A DNA stretch of 64,000 nt from an uncultured Collinsella sp. (GCA_900544095.1 UQTV01000001.1:62001-126000), one strand, 5' to 3'; positions 50,360 to 60,028 are shown, numbered from the stretch's first letter. Notes: generated from the letters alone by a model not told the origin. A program made the numbers and translations.

Positions 50360-50401
50360 AACCAAACGCCGACCAAACACTGACCAAATGCTTGACCACA
50401 A
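50360..50401. repeat. GACCAAA-type iterons upstream of recA
   Basis: ACCAAA at 50361, 50372 and 50383 and ACCACA at 50395 (steps of 11, 11 and 12). Same heptamer family as the repeats at 4388-4408. Lies outside the recA promoter. Confidence 0.6.
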
Positions 50402-50488
50402 AGGGCCGAATAAGAACAAAGAAGGCAAGAATACACCTATAACCAGCGCAAACGCTAAATTCGTCAGGGGTCCCTATCTCCACAATTA

Positions 50489-50506
50489 AGGGGCCCGAAG
50501 GCCCCT
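50489..50506 (-). terminator. Hairpin after pncC
   Basis: AGGGGCC-TTCG-GGCCCCT on the minus strand, then TTAATTGT; a stable stem with a weak T-tract, 11 bases beyond the pncC stop. Confidence 0.6.
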
Positions 50507-50516
50507 GAAAACACGT

Positions 50517-51047
50517 CTATTCCATAGAGTTGAGCACAAGGGCAATGCGTCCCAATGACTCCGCGACCGCATGGGCACGAACACACGAACGGTCGCCCTC
50601 ATAGTGGCAGCGCACAGAGTCCACGACCGGCACTTCCCCATCAGTCGCGCGATACGCCCAGCCAATATAGAAAGTGCCAGCCGGATCGTCCTCAGTGCCG
50701 CCGCCGGGGCCGGCATAACCCGTTGCGCTCACTGCAATATCGCTCTGGTGCAGCTCCAGCGAACCAGCCGCCATCTCGCGTGCGGTCTGATGCGACACCG
50801 CGGTATAGCGGTCGAGCGTCTCCTGCTCAACACCCAGAACGCGATGCTTGATCTCATCGCAGTAGGTCACCGCACCGCCACGCAGCACCGCCGAGGCGCC
50901 CGGGATATCGGCAATCGTCGAGGCGATCATACCTGCTGTCAGCGACTCAGCCGTCGAAACCGTCACGCCCCGAGCGCTCGCGCGCTCGACAATATCGCGC
51001 GCCAGCTCCTCGTTATGTGCGGAAATCTGCTCAAAAGAGTCCGTCAT
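50517..51047 (-). CDS. pncC: Nicotinamide-nucleotide amidohydrolase (CinA C-terminal domain)
   Basis: 176 residues; only the CinA C-terminal domain. Deamidates nicotinamide mononucleotide in NAD recycling. Motifs: STAESLTAGMIASTIADIPGAS, GGAVTYCDEIKHRVLGV and ATGYAGPGGGTEDDPAGTFYIG. Start either ATG 51047 or GTG 51053. Coupled behind pgsA. Confidence 0.9.
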   Translation of the reverse strand: MTDSFEQISAHNEELARDIVERASARGVTVSTAESLTAGMIASTIADIPGASAVLRGGAVTYCDEIKHRVLGVEQETLDRYTAVSHQTAREMAAGSLELHQSDIAVSATGYAGPGGGTEDDPAGTFYIGWAYRATDGEVPVVDSVRCHYEGDRSCVRAHAVAESLGRIALVLNSME

Positions 51048-51059
51048 ACCCACCAGGAC

Positions 51060-51698
51060 CTAGACCGAAAAGACGATCTTGCGGCAGTTCCAGAAGTACT
51101 GGGCGCCCGAGATAACGGTCAGGACAACGGCAACGGCGTACAGGAAGCGCGACACCGAGTAGATGCCGAGCGTCAGCGCCAGCGGGCCAAGGTGCAAGCC
51201 GGCCATCGCAAAGACGCACAGGTAACCGCAGATGGAGACCATCGTGGTCGCCGTCTTGTACTTGCCAAGCTTATCGGCGGCAACGACCACGCCGGCGGCA
51301 CTCGCAACCATGCGCAGGGCGCTTACCAACAGCTCGCGGAACAAGATGATGAACACGGACCAAACCGACACAGCGCCAAAGTCCAAGAACAGCAGCAAGG
51401 CCGAGAACACGAGTAGCTTGTCGGCGATGGGGTCCAAGAATTTACCGAAGTCGGTAATCTCGTTGCGCGAGCGCGCCAGATAGCCGTCAACTTTATCGGT
51501 GCACGACAGGATGACGTACAGAATGAAGGCTGCGGCGGCGAGCGGGCCGTCGAAGGTGCTCCAATCTGTACCGGCACCACTCGTGTGAGAAAGCGCCGAC
51601 ACGATCATGAACACCGGGATAAAGACGATGCGCACACACGTCACGATGTTGGCGGGCGTCCAAACACTCGTCAGTTCCTTATTGCTCTCGTTTGCCAC
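51060..51698 (-). CDS. pgsA: CDP-diacylglycerol-glycerol-3-phosphate 3-phosphatidyltransferase
   Basis: 212-residue membrane enzyme making phosphatidylglycerophosphate. Catalytic signature DKVDGYLARSRNEITDFGKFLDPIADK is complete (shown as DKVDGYLAR and GKFLDPIADK). N-terminal WTPANIVTCVRIVFIPVFM is typical of PgsA. Lies in the rimO-pgsA-pncC order conserved in many Gram-positives, so it is the likely housekeeping copy; a paralogue is at 30152. Confidence 0.92.
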   Translation of the reverse strand: MANESNKELTSVWTPANIVTCVRIVFIPVFMIVSALSHTSGAGTDWSTFDGPLAAAAFILYVILSCTDKVDGYLARSRNEITDFGKFLDPIADKLLVFSALLLFLDFGAVSVWSVFIILFRELLVSALRMVASAAGVVVAADKLGKYKTATTMVSICGYLCVFAMAGLHLGPLALTLGIYSVSRFLYAVAVVLTVISGAQYFWNCRKIVFSV

Positions 51699-51707
51699 GA
51701 TGCTCTC

Positions 51708-53057
51708 CTACTCCACAACATGGCCGATAAGCTCATAGCAGAAGCTATCGGTAAACTCGACCGTCAGAATATCGCCCACGGACGCCTCGCTGGCGTCCAG
51801 ATGCACCGCGCCATCGGAATCGGGCGCCTGGAACCAAGCATGGCCGATCAGCTCGGCGCCGTCCTCGGTCTCCTCGATGCCGTCGACGATCACCTGGGCG
51901 CGCTCGCCCACATGTGCGGCGGTGGCGGCAAAACCGAGCGACTCGGCCAGGTCCATGGCCTCCTGGGCGCGCTCGAGCTTGACCTCCTCATCGACCTGAC
52001 CCTCCATCTTAGCGGCCAGGCTGCCCTCCTCCTGCGAGTAGGCAAAGACGCTCGTGTAGTCAAAGCCGACGGTGTCCATAAAGTCGATAAGGTCGCGGAA
52101 CTCGTCGTCGGTCTCGGTCGGGAAGCCGACCATGGCCGTGGAACGGATCACGATGCCGGGGATACGCTCACGCAGATCGCGGAACAGGTCCTCGAGCTCC
52201 TGGCGCGAACCAGAACGGCGCATAGCCTTGAGGATGCGCGTGTCGCAGTGCTGCACGGGGATATCGATATAGGGTAGCACCTCGGGGGTATCGCGAATCG
52301 TCTCGATAAGCTCGTCGGTCATGCCCTCGGGCTGCAGATAGAGCACGCGGACCCAGACGTTGTGCGGGCGCACGGCCTCGGCGACGGCATGCAGCAGCTG
52401 CGCCAGATTGCGCGGCGAGCCATCGGTGACGTCTTCGTCGGCAAAGTCGGTGCCCCAAATACCCGTGTCCTGGCCGATCAGCACGATCTCGCGCACACCG
52501 CCGGCAACCAGGTCGCGTACCTCGGAGATAATGCTCTCGGCATTGCGCGAGTGATAACGACCGCGGATATACGGAATCATGCAGAAGCTGCAGAAGCGGT
52601 TGCAGCCATCGGAAATCTTGACGTAGGCGACAGCGCCCTCGACAGTGCGCTTGACTTGCGGAATATAGGCGGTAATCTCGCGCTCGACACCCAGCACGCC
52701 ATCGATGACCGTCACGATGCCATCCTCCTCGTCGGCCTTCACAAAGGCAGCGACCTCGGGCAGCTCATCGGGCAGGTCGTCGCCATAGCGCGACGGCACA
52801 CAGCCGCACATGACGATGGGACAAGAACGAACGCCGTCCTGAACCTCGTTGGCGAGCTCGAGCGTGGTCTCGATGCTCTCGGACGTTGCGGAGGCGAGGA
52901 ACGAGCATGTATTGACGATGGCGATATCGGCATCCTGTGGGTCGAATGCCTCCTCGTAGCCCGCGGCGGTCAAAAGAGAACGCATGCGGTCGGTGTCAAC
53001 CTCGTTCTTAGCGCACCCGAGGGTGATGTAGAGCACGGAGCCCAACGGTGTATCCAT
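51708..53057 (-). CDS. rimO: Ribosomal protein S12 methylthiotransferase RimO
   Basis: Radical SAM enzyme modifying Asp in S12. 449 residues. UPF0004 domain starts YITLGCAKNEVDTDRM with cluster cysteines at NTCSF and MCGCVPSR; radical SAM motif CNRFCSFCMIPYIRGRYHSR; C-terminal TRAM domain. The LGCAKNxVD motif distinguishes RimO from MiaB. Confidence 0.94.
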   Translation of the reverse strand: MDTPLGSVLYITLGCAKNEVDTDRMRSLLTAAGYEEAFDPQDADIAIVNTCSFLASATSESIETTLELANEVQDGVRSCPIVMCGCVPSRYGDDLPDELPEVAAFVKADEEDGIVTVIDGVLGVEREITAYIPQVKRTVEGAVAYVKISDGCNRFCSFCMIPYIRGRYHSRNAESIISEVRDLVAGGVREIVLIGQDTGIWGTDFADEDVTDGSPRNLAQLLHAVAEAVRPHNVWVRVLYLQPEGMTDELIETIRDTPEVLPYIDIPVQHCDTRILKAMRRSGSRQELEDLFRDLRERIPGIVIRSTAMVGFPTETDDEFRDLIDFMDTVGFDYTSVFAYSQEEGSLAAKMEGQVDEEVKLERAQEAMDLAESLGFAATAAHVGERAQVIVDGIEETEDGAELIGHAWFQAPDSDGAVHLDASEASVGDILTVEFTDSFCYELIGHVVE

Positions 53058-53084
53058 GTTGGAGAGCAGTCCTTTCGAATGATA

Positions 53085-53582
53085 TTAGCGGTAGTTGGTG
53101 AACTGCAGCGGCTGGCCGTAGTCCTGGTCGCGCAGGAACTGGATCACGGTCTGCAACGCGTCCTTCGAAGCAGAGGAAACACGCAGCTTGTCGGCCTCGA
53201 TAGTCACCTTGACCTTGAGCTTTTGGTCCTTGATGTCCTTGTTGATCTTCTTGGCGGTCGTCTGGTCGATACCCTCGACGATATGGCCGAGCACGCGCAC
53301 GGTGCCGCCCGATGCCGCCTGCGGAGCATCCCACGAGACAGCCTTGAGGTCGATGCCGCGCTTGATGAGCTTGGAGCTCAGCACGTCGACAATCTGTTTG
53401 GAGACAAAGTCGGCCGGGGCGTTGATCGTAAAGAGCTTGTCGCCCTTCGAAAGCTCGATCGTGGCGCCGGAATCCTTAAGGTCATAGCGCTGGGAAATCT
53501 CGCGCGTGGTCTGCTGGAAGGCGTTGTCGACCTCTTGCATGTTGACCTCGGACACGACGTCGAAGCTGGAATCTTTAGCCAT
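53085..53582 (-). CDS. yajQ: YajQ family nucleotide-binding protein
   Basis: 165 residues. Start DSSFDVVSEVNMQEVDNAFQQ and KISQRYDLK-like REISQRYDLKDSGATI are diagnostic; ends VTIEADKLRVSSASKD...FLRDQDYG. Some homologues bind cyclic di-GMP; whether this one does is unknown, and no GGDEF or EAL gene is in the window. Confidence 0.93.
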   Translation of the reverse strand: MAKDSSFDVVSEVNMQEVDNAFQQTTREISQRYDLKDSGATIELSKGDKLFTINAPADFVSKQIVDVLSSKLIKRGIDLKAVSWDAPQAASGGTVRVLGHIVEGIDQTTAKKINKDIKDQKLKVKVTIEADKLRVSSASKDALQTVIQFLRDQDYGQPLQFTNYR

Positions 53583-53608
53583 GATGTTTCCTTTCGCGTA
53601 CGAGCTGC

Positions 53609-55120
53609 TTAATAGCTATCGTACGAATAGTCGGTAGAATCGGTGGGCGTCTGACCGTCAGATGCGGTATCGGCGCCATCCGTGGACTGGGCATCGGTGC
53701 CGTCGGTGGTGTCGGTACCATCGGTGGTGTCGGTACCATCAGAACTTTCACCATTCTCGGAATCAGTCGTCTCCTTCTTGGGAACGGTGATCGTCACACG
53801 CGCCACGCCCGAGGTCTTGGTATCGTAACGAACCTTTTCACCGTTCTTGGTAACGGTGACATCGGAAGGCTTGGACGTGGTGATCTCGATCGAGGACTCG
53901 GGCGAGTACTCCTGCTCAAAGGGGCCAGTCGCTTGGGCGCCATAGACCGACTTGCCGTCGACCTTGACCTCAATCCACGCGGTCTTTCCCTTGGCAACGG
54001 AGACTTTGACCTTCGTGACCTCGTTCTCTTCCTTCTTGGCCGTCGTCTTGGTAGCGTCCGAGTCAGTCGACTCATCCGTCGCCTCATCGGTGTCTTCGTC
54101 CTCGTCGACCGTTTCGGTCTTCTTAGAAGACTTCTTGGTCGTCGTCTTGGTAGCAGTGGGCGTCTCGGGCGTGGTCTCGGGCGCCGAAGATGCGCAGCCG
54201 CGCAGAAGCACCACGATGAGCACAATCAACAACAGCGCAACGGCACCGATGCCGGCGTAGACGATACGCGGATCGAGCCCGTTGTTTTGAGGAGTACGTG
54301 ATCCGCCGCGTCCACGATTGGAACTGCTGCGGCCGCCTCCCTGAGGCATACGACCACGATTGCTATCGGAACGGCCGCGATAGCCACCCTGGCCCTGAAG
54401 GCTGCGCTGACCCGAGCGGGGCGCAAGTTCACCGCGGCCTTGATAGCCACGCTGGCCCAAACGCGGAGCCGAAGAGCGCTGGCCATACGGCTGTGATTGA
54501 GAGCGAAGACGCGGCGTCACCTGCGTGGTATCGGCATCCGCATAGCCACCGCGAGAGCGACCAGAAGAGACCCCACGGTAACCGCGATCGGAATAGCCGC
54601 CGTCGCCGTAGCCGGCACGAGGGTCACGAGCCACGCCGCGGGCAGCGGGAAGTGCACGGTCTTCGGGCATCGGCGTACTGCGGAACCGGTCACGCTGCGA
54701 ACGAATCTCCTCGCCCGAACCCGTCTCGGTAATATAACCGGCCTGCTGAGGACGCTGTCCATAACGCGTCGAACGACCGCCCTGAACCATCAGGAAGCGC
54801 CCGTTATCGACCGAGGAACGCGAATTGACGTAGCCAGCGGCGTCCTGAAAACGACCGCCCTGCTGCGACGTCTCGCGCTCATATGCCATCAGATCGTCAA
54901 AGTAGGCATTGACGACCTCGCGCGGATTGAGGCCCAAAAAGCGAGCATAGCTCGAAATCATGCCCTGCGCATAGCCGCGCGGCGGCATCGTAGCAAAGTT
55001 ACCGGTCTCGAAAAACTCGATGATCTGCGGCCTGATTTTGATGGTGTTGGCGACTTGCTGAATGGAAAGGCCCATTCGGCGACGCTGCTCGAGCAGCATG
55101 TCACCAAAGCGTGCAGCCAT
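53609..55120 (-). CDS. RodZ-like HTH membrane protein
   Basis: 503 residues. N-terminal Xre-type HTH as in RodZ (GDMLLEQRRRMGLSIQQVAN, YAQGMISSYARFLGLNP). A long, Arg/Gly/Tyr/Gln-rich disordered region (about 110-270) follows, then one transmembrane helix (IVYAGIGAVALLLIVLIVVLL), a Thr/Lys/Asp/Glu-rich stalk, a DUF4115-like beta domain (KGKTAWIEVKVDGKSVYG) and a Thr/Asp/Gly repeat tail with an 18-bp tandem repeat in the DNA (53701-53736). RodZ links MreB to wall elongation. Its start overlaps the ftsK stop (TGATG). Confidence 0.82.
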   Translation of the reverse strand: MAARFGDMLLEQRRRMGLSIQQVANTIKIRPQIIEFFETGNFATMPPRGYAQGMISSYARFLGLNPREVVNAYFDDLMAYERETSQQGGRFQDAAGYVNSRSSVDNGRFLMVQGGRSTRYGQRPQQAGYITETGSGEEIRSQRDRFRSTPMPEDRALPAARGVARDPRAGYGDGGYSDRGYRGVSSGRSRGGYADADTTQVTPRLRSQSQPYGQRSSAPRLGQRGYQGRGELAPRSGQRSLQGQGGYRGRSDSNRGRMPQGGGRSSSNRGRGGSRTPQNNGLDPRIVYAGIGAVALLLIVLIVVLLRGCASSAPETTPETPTATKTTTKKSSKKTETVDEDEDTDEATDESTDSDATKTTAKKEENEVTKVKVSVAKGKTAWIEVKVDGKSVYGAQATGPFEQEYSPESSIEITTSKPSDVTVTKNGEKVRYDTKTSGVARVTITVPKKETTDSENGESSDGTDTTDGTDTTDGTDAQSTDGADTASDGQTPTDSTDYSYDSY

Positions 55121-57897
55121 CAGAATCCTCCAAACTCACGATCTTCACGTGCCATCTCGGCGTCGACAGATTCCAGCGCGGCAAGCCCCTCCTCGTCCAA
55201 CAGGACCTCGCGCGGCTTAGAACCGTCGGGCGGGCCGACGACACCCTTTTCTTCCAGCATGTCCATAATACGCCCGGCACGCGCATAGCCAACCTTCAGA
55301 CGACGTTGCAGGCCAGATGTTGAGCCAAGCTGCGATTCCACCACAATATGGGCGGCTTCCCAAATGAGCGGATCATCGTCTTGCGGCTCGGCGACTCCGG
55401 TGCGGACAATGCCGCCGCCACCAGCCATGGACATGGAAGCGGGCGCCACGGCGGACAGAATCTCCTCGTGGTAGTCGGGCTCGCTCTGCGACTTGACGAA
55501 CTCGACAATCTCGTTGATTTCGTCGTCCGAGACAAAGCAGCCCTGGATACGGCGGGGCTTGCCCCAGTCGACCTTGGAGAACAACATGTCGCCCAAACCG
55601 GTGAGCTTCTCGGCGCCCATCTGATCGATGATGACGCGCGAGTCGATGCCCGTGGCGACGTTAAAGGCGATGCGGTTGGTGATGTTGGCCTTGATGAGGC
55701 CCGTCACCACGTTGGAGCTGGGGCGCTGCGTGGCAACGATAAGGTGAATACCGGCGGCGCGGCCCAGCTGTGCAATACGCACGATCGAGGCCTCGACATC
55801 CTTACCGGCGACCATCATCAGGTCAGAGAGCTCGTCAATGATAATGACCAGGTAGGGCATCTTTTGCGGCGGGTTGTCGTAATGCTCAAACTCGCCGGCG
55901 GCCTGCTTTTCGTTATAGGTCGAAATCTTACGGACGTTGAGGCGTTCGAATACCTTCAGGCGGCGCTCCATTTCGGACACGGCCCACTGCAGGGCGCTCG
56001 CGGCCTGCTTGGGCTCGGTCACCACGGGCACATAGAGATGCGGCAGACCGTTATAGCCCGCAAGCTCGACGCGCTTGGGGTCGACCATGATCAGGCGAAC
56101 GTCCTCGGGAAGGGCGCGCATGAGCAAGGTCGTGATGATGGAATTGATCATCACCGACTTACCAGAACCGGTCGTACCGGCGATCAACAGGTGAGGCATC
56201 TTGGCGAGGTCGGCGACGACCGGCGTGCCCTCGGCGTCGCGGCCGATGGCAAGCTCGAGCGGACCGCCCTTCACATAGGGCAGCACGTCGCCCAGATTGA
56301 CGTTCTGGCGCTTGCGGTTGGGAATCTCGATGCCCACGAGCGAGGTGCCGGGGATCGGGGCAAAGATACGAACCGACTGGGCGGCGAGCGAAAGCGCAAT
56401 ATCGTCCTCGAGGCTCGAAATCTTGCTCACGCGCTCGCCCTCGCCAGGTTGCAGCTTAAAGGTCGTCACCGTGGGGCCGGCGATCCAGCCGACCACGCGG
56501 GCACTGCGGCCAAACTCAAGCAAGGTGGATTGCAGTGACTCAGCGGTCTGCTCCAGCTCCTTATCCGAAGACGCGGCAGAAGCCGACTGCGGGTTGGCAT
56601 GTAGGATTTCGAGCGGCGGAAGCTTGAGGCCGTCCTCTTCTTCGCCCTCGTTATCTGCGGCGCCGCCGTCCGCTCCCCCATCACGAGCCGCAGCCGATTC
56701 GACAGCACTCGTGGCAGGCGCATCGGCAACCTTGGGATGCTTTAAGAAGTCGGGAATCTGAGGTGCGGCCGAAACAGGGTTCACGGCAAACGGCGGCTCG
56801 GACTCGTCAACCTTGTCCGGATCGTCCTCCATCGAAAGCTGTCCAGTGACCTGACCGCGCTTGGCGTGGCGACGCGGCAGCAAGGTTGTCTTGGCGGTCT
56901 CGAGCGGAGCCTCGTCGTCCTCGTCATCGCCCTCGGTGAGTTCGATTTCGCTATCGGACCAAGACGGGTCGGGCTCGCTCGTGTTGAGCTTGGGCACGGC
57001 CTTGCCCTTCTTGGTATGGCGGCGCGGCAGCAACGTGGTCTTGGCTCGCTCGGCCTCCACGGTCTCGGACACATCGACAAACGGGTCATCGTCCTCGTCG
57101 TCATCCAAAACCGAATCGACATCGCCACCCATGACCGTGGTCACGGCGGCGTCAGTTGCCTTCTGACGCAGGATGCTCAGGTGCGGACGGGCGACGCCGG
57201 GAACCGACAGGGCCTCTTCGTCGCCCCACGGGCTCGCATTGACATCGGCACGACGGCGCTCGGCAAAATCGGCGGCGCGATCGCGTGCGGAGCGCAAAAC
57301 GCCGCCCACCGAGAAGCCGATAATGACCAGGCCAACGACGACAAGGCCCAGCAAGACAACCATGGCAATAGGTTTACCCAGGGCGTTTTGCAAGGTACTT
57401 GCGATAAAGGCGCCAATGTAGCCGCCCGAGGCGGAAAGGTTCTGCGGCGTAAACATGAGGTCACACGAATCGCTCGTGCCCGGCACCATCAGCGACAGGA
57501 TAGAGACAATGGCCACAAAGACCACGGCGCCGCCCGCGACCGAGCGAATGTTGAGCGGCGAGTCCTCACCCAAAAAGAGCGTGGCGGCGAACAGCAAGAT
57601 GACGATCGGCAGCACGTAAGCGCCCAGGCCAAAGCCGAGGTGATAGAAGCCGGCGACAGCAGCCGTCACGGGCGCCGTTGCCGGCGAAATCACGGCAATG
57701 AAGGATGCAATCGCCAAAACGGCAATGACCACGCCGGCGATATCGCGATTGGCCGAAGGCTCGACCAGGGGCTCGAACTCATCGAACTCGGACTCGTGGC
57801 CCTTATTGGCACGCAGATGGGAACCGGCACCCTTCGCAGATGCCGGTTGGTTGTTGGCCTTATTGCCTTTGGCGTTTTGTGCAGATCCGCGCGCCAA
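55120..57897 (-). CDS. ftsK: DNA translocase FtsK/SpoIIIE
   Basis: 925 residues. Four N-terminal transmembrane helices, an acidic linker with a duplicated KTTLLPRRHxKxG motif (two copies about 60 residues apart), then the motor: beta domain, Walker A AGTTGSGKSVMIN, Walker B LIMVDPKRVEL and VIIDELSDLMM, and a C-terminal winged gamma domain (QSQLGSTSGLQRRLKVGYARAGRIM) that reads DNA orientation sequences. Pumps DNA at the septum. The repeated linker motif is an oddity; its role is unknown. Confidence 0.95.
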   Translation of the reverse strand: MARGSAQNAKGNKANNQPASAKGAGSHLRANKGHESEFDEFEPLVEPSANRDIAGVVIAVLAIASFIAVISPATAPVTAAVAGFYHLGFGLGAYVLPIVILLFAATLFLGEDSPLNIRSVAGGAVVFVAIVSILSLMVPGTSDSCDLMFTPQNLSASGGYIGAFIASTLQNALGKPIAMVVLLGLVVVGLVIIGFSVGGVLRSARDRAADFAERRRADVNASPWGDEEALSVPGVARPHLSILRQKATDAAVTTVMGGDVDSVLDDDEDDDPFVDVSETVEAERAKTTLLPRRHTKKGKAVPKLNTSEPDPSWSDSEIELTEGDDEDDEAPLETAKTTLLPRRHAKRGQVTGQLSMEDDPDKVDESEPPFAVNPVSAAPQIPDFLKHPKVADAPATSAVESAAARDGGADGGAADNEGEEEDGLKLPPLEILHANPQSASAASSDKELEQTAESLQSTLLEFGRSARVVGWIAGPTVTTFKLQPGEGERVSKISSLEDDIALSLAAQSVRIFAPIPGTSLVGIEIPNRKRQNVNLGDVLPYVKGGPLELAIGRDAEGTPVVADLAKMPHLLIAGTTGSGKSVMINSIITTLLMRALPEDVRLIMVDPKRVELAGYNGLPHLYVPVVTEPKQAASALQWAVSEMERRLKVFERLNVRKISTYNEKQAAGEFEHYDNPPQKMPYLVIIIDELSDLMMVAGKDVEASIVRIAQLGRAAGIHLIVATQRPSSNVVTGLIKANITNRIAFNVATGIDSRVIIDQMGAEKLTGLGDMLFSKVDWGKPRRIQGCFVSDDEINEIVEFVKSQSEPDYHEEILSAVAPASMSMAGGGGIVRTGVAEPQDDDPLIWEAAHIVVESQLGSTSGLQRRLKVGYARAGRIMDMLEEKGVVGPPDGSKPREVLLDEEGLAALESVDAEMAREDREFGGF

Positions 57898-57898
57898 A

Positions 57899-59569
57899 CT
57901 AAACCTCCATGACGACCGGGATGATCATCGGGCGAGTGCGCGTACGGCTCCAGATAAAGTTGGAGAGCGAATCGCGCACGGCTTTGCGAATGGCATCGGA
58001 GCCGCTGCTGGTAAAGCTAAACTTGCCCTTCTCGATCGTCTTCATGATGGCTGCGGAGGCATCCTCGGAGAACTGATCGTCGATGGCAAACGAAACGCCG
58101 CGGCCCGAGAACTCGATAGCCTCGATCTTCTTGTGCTTGAGCGAGACGATGGCAACGGCCGTGACCATACCGTCGTTGGCGAGCTTTTGGCGATCGCGCA
58201 GGACGATGGGATCGGTGTCACCGATGCGCAGACCGTCGACATAGACGACGCCGGACTCGACGGGCGTACCGCGCTTTACGATACCACCGCGCATCTCGAG
58301 CGTGTCACCGTTGTCGAGGATAAAGATGTGATCGTCCTTGATGCCCATCTTACGGGCAAGCTGGGCATGGGCGCGCAGATGCACGGCTTCGCCGTGAACC
58401 GGCATAAAGTAGGTAGGCTTGGCCATGGCCATCAGGAGCTTGAGCTCCTCCTGGCTACCGTGACCCGAGACGTGGACGAGAGCGCGGTTCTTATCCCACA
58501 CGTCGCAGCCGAGCTTGGCCAGGCTGTTGACGACCTGCTGGACGGCCTTCTCGTTGCCAGGAACGGGAGTTGCCGAGAGGATAACGGTATCGCCCTCGTG
58601 GATGGAGAGCGTCTTGTGCTCGCCATTGGCCATGCGGGACAGGGCCGACAGCGGCTCGCCCTGCGAACCAGTGCACATGACGACGATCTTGTCGTCAGGA
58701 AGATTATCAATATCGAAGGCATCGATGATATCGGCATCATCGATGTTGAGATAACCGAGCTCGCGCGCCACGCGGGTGTTCGTGAGCATGGAGCGACCGG
58801 TCACAACGACCTTACGGCCGCACTTGCGGGCGGCATCGCAGATCTGCTGCAAACGATGGATGTGGCTCGAGAACGATGCGACGAACACGCGACCCGGGGC
58901 GTTCTTGATGGCGTGCAGCAGGTTGGGACCAACCTCGGCCTCGGACTTGGTAAAGCCGGGAACCGTGGCATTGGTGGAGTCGGAAAGCAGCAGGTCGATG
59001 CCCTGCTTGGCAAAGCGGCTGATAGCGGCATAGTCGGGCGTGACGCCATCGATGGGCGTCTGGTCGAGCTTAAAGTCGCCGGTGTGCATAACGGTGCCTT
59101 GATTGGTGCGGATGAACACGCCCAGAGCGCCCGGGATGGAGTGCGTCATCGAGAAGAAGTCGAGCGAGATGCCGCCGAGGTTGACATGGCTGCCGCCCTT
59201 GACCTCGCGGAACTTAGGCGCGCGGATGCGGAACTCGGAGAGCTTGCCCTCGATAAAACCGAGCGTCAGCTTGCTCGAGAAGATGGGCACCTTGTTGTTG
59301 AGGTCCTGCAGCAGGTACGGAAGCGAACCGGTGTGGTCCTCGTGGCCGTGAGTGACGATGATACCGCGGAGCTTCTCCTCGTTCTCCAGAACATAGGTGT
59401 AGTCGGGAAGCACCAGGTCGATACCAGGCTGGGAGTCATCCGGGAACATAAGACCGGCGTCGACGAGCACCATGTCGTCGCCGCACTCGAAGACCGTCAT
59501 GTTCTTGCCGATGCCATCAAGGCCGCCGAGCGGGATGATCTTCAAGGGAGATGATTTTTTAGCTGCCAT
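57899..59569 (-). CDS. rnj: Ribonuclease J
   Basis: 556-residue metallo-beta-lactamase/beta-CASP nuclease with 5'-to-3' exo- and endonuclease activity. Zinc motif THGHEDHTGSLPYLL, further ligands in MHTGDFKLDQ and DSTNA, beta-CASP region CTGSQGEP and HVSGHGSQEELK with the C-terminal ligand HGEAVHLRAHA. Present alongside RNase Y, so the organism has both decay routes. One base after ftsK in order of transcription reversed: rnj is upstream of ftsK. Confidence 0.94.
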   Translation of the reverse strand: MAAKKSSPLKIIPLGGLDGIGKNMTVFECGDDMVLVDAGLMFPDDSQPGIDLVLPDYTYVLENEEKLRGIIVTHGHEDHTGSLPYLLQDLNNKVPIFSSKLTLGFIEGKLSEFRIRAPKFREVKGGSHVNLGGISLDFFSMTHSIPGALGVFIRTNQGTVMHTGDFKLDQTPIDGVTPDYAAISRFAKQGIDLLLSDSTNATVPGFTKSEAEVGPNLLHAIKNAPGRVFVASFSSHIHRLQQICDAARKCGRKVVVTGRSMLTNTRVARELGYLNIDDADIIDAFDIDNLPDDKIVVMCTGSQGEPLSALSRMANGEHKTLSIHEGDTVILSATPVPGNEKAVQQVVNSLAKLGCDVWDKNRALVHVSGHGSQEELKLLMAMAKPTYFMPVHGEAVHLRAHAQLARKMGIKDDHIFILDNGDTLEMRGGIVKRGTPVESGVVYVDGLRIGDTDPIVLRDRQKLANDGMVTAVAIVSLKHKKIEAIEFSGRGVSFAIDDQFSEDASAAIMKTIEKGKFSFTSSGSDAIRKAVRDSLSNFIWSRTRTRPMIIPVVMEV

Positions 59570-59757
59570 AGGTTAGTGTGGTTTCCTTTCTTCGAAACGG
59601 GTCTGGAACAACCGACGGGGCGCTTCTGGCAAACCGACCGCCGGGAACGTACAAACATGCATCGCAGAGTCGATGCAATAACCACAGTATGATACCCATT
59701 TGCCCACCAACAGACCACCCATGCATCAAAGCCCCATCTGAACCGGTCTATCCCGCC
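59570..59757. other. Region upstream of rnj
   Basis: AT-richer, no gene. A small hairpin TGCATCG/CGATGCA at 59658-59677 lies in the probable rnj leader. No secure promoter call. Confidence 0.4.
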
Positions 59758-59900
59758 GGTCTGGGGCCATCGGGGGCCGGGGCGGGTTAAGTTTGCTGCT
59801 CTACAGTCCTGCGCAAGACGGAAAGCACATTAAGTGCTTTCCTTTGCGTGCGGAACTCGCGACAAACTTAACCCGCCACGGCCCCCGATGGCCCCAGACC
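59758..59900. repeat. Palindromic element C (38-base arms, one mismatch)
   Basis: Arms 59758-59795 and 59863-59900 (GGTCTGGGGCCATCGGGG... outward) pair in 37 of 38 positions. The 67-base core contains CTGCTCTACAGTCCTG, a small AAAGCAC/GTGCTTT stem and GCGGAACTCGCG. The core recurs reverse-complemented in element D with different outer arms. Confidence 0.92.
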
Positions 59901-60028
59901 TGTAAAAAGGGACAGGTCTATTTTGGTCGGTTTTATCTGGAGATATGCCGGGAGAGAAAGTATCGACAATTCAGGAAATAAGAAAACTGAATAGCCCATC
60001 TGACAAAATCGCAAGCATCACCCACCAG

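Noticed and set aside
53697..53740. Tandem repeat that could suggest a CRISPR or minisatellite
   Set aside because: 18-bp units with no spacers, in frame, encoding the Thr/Asp/Gly tail of the RodZ-like protein.
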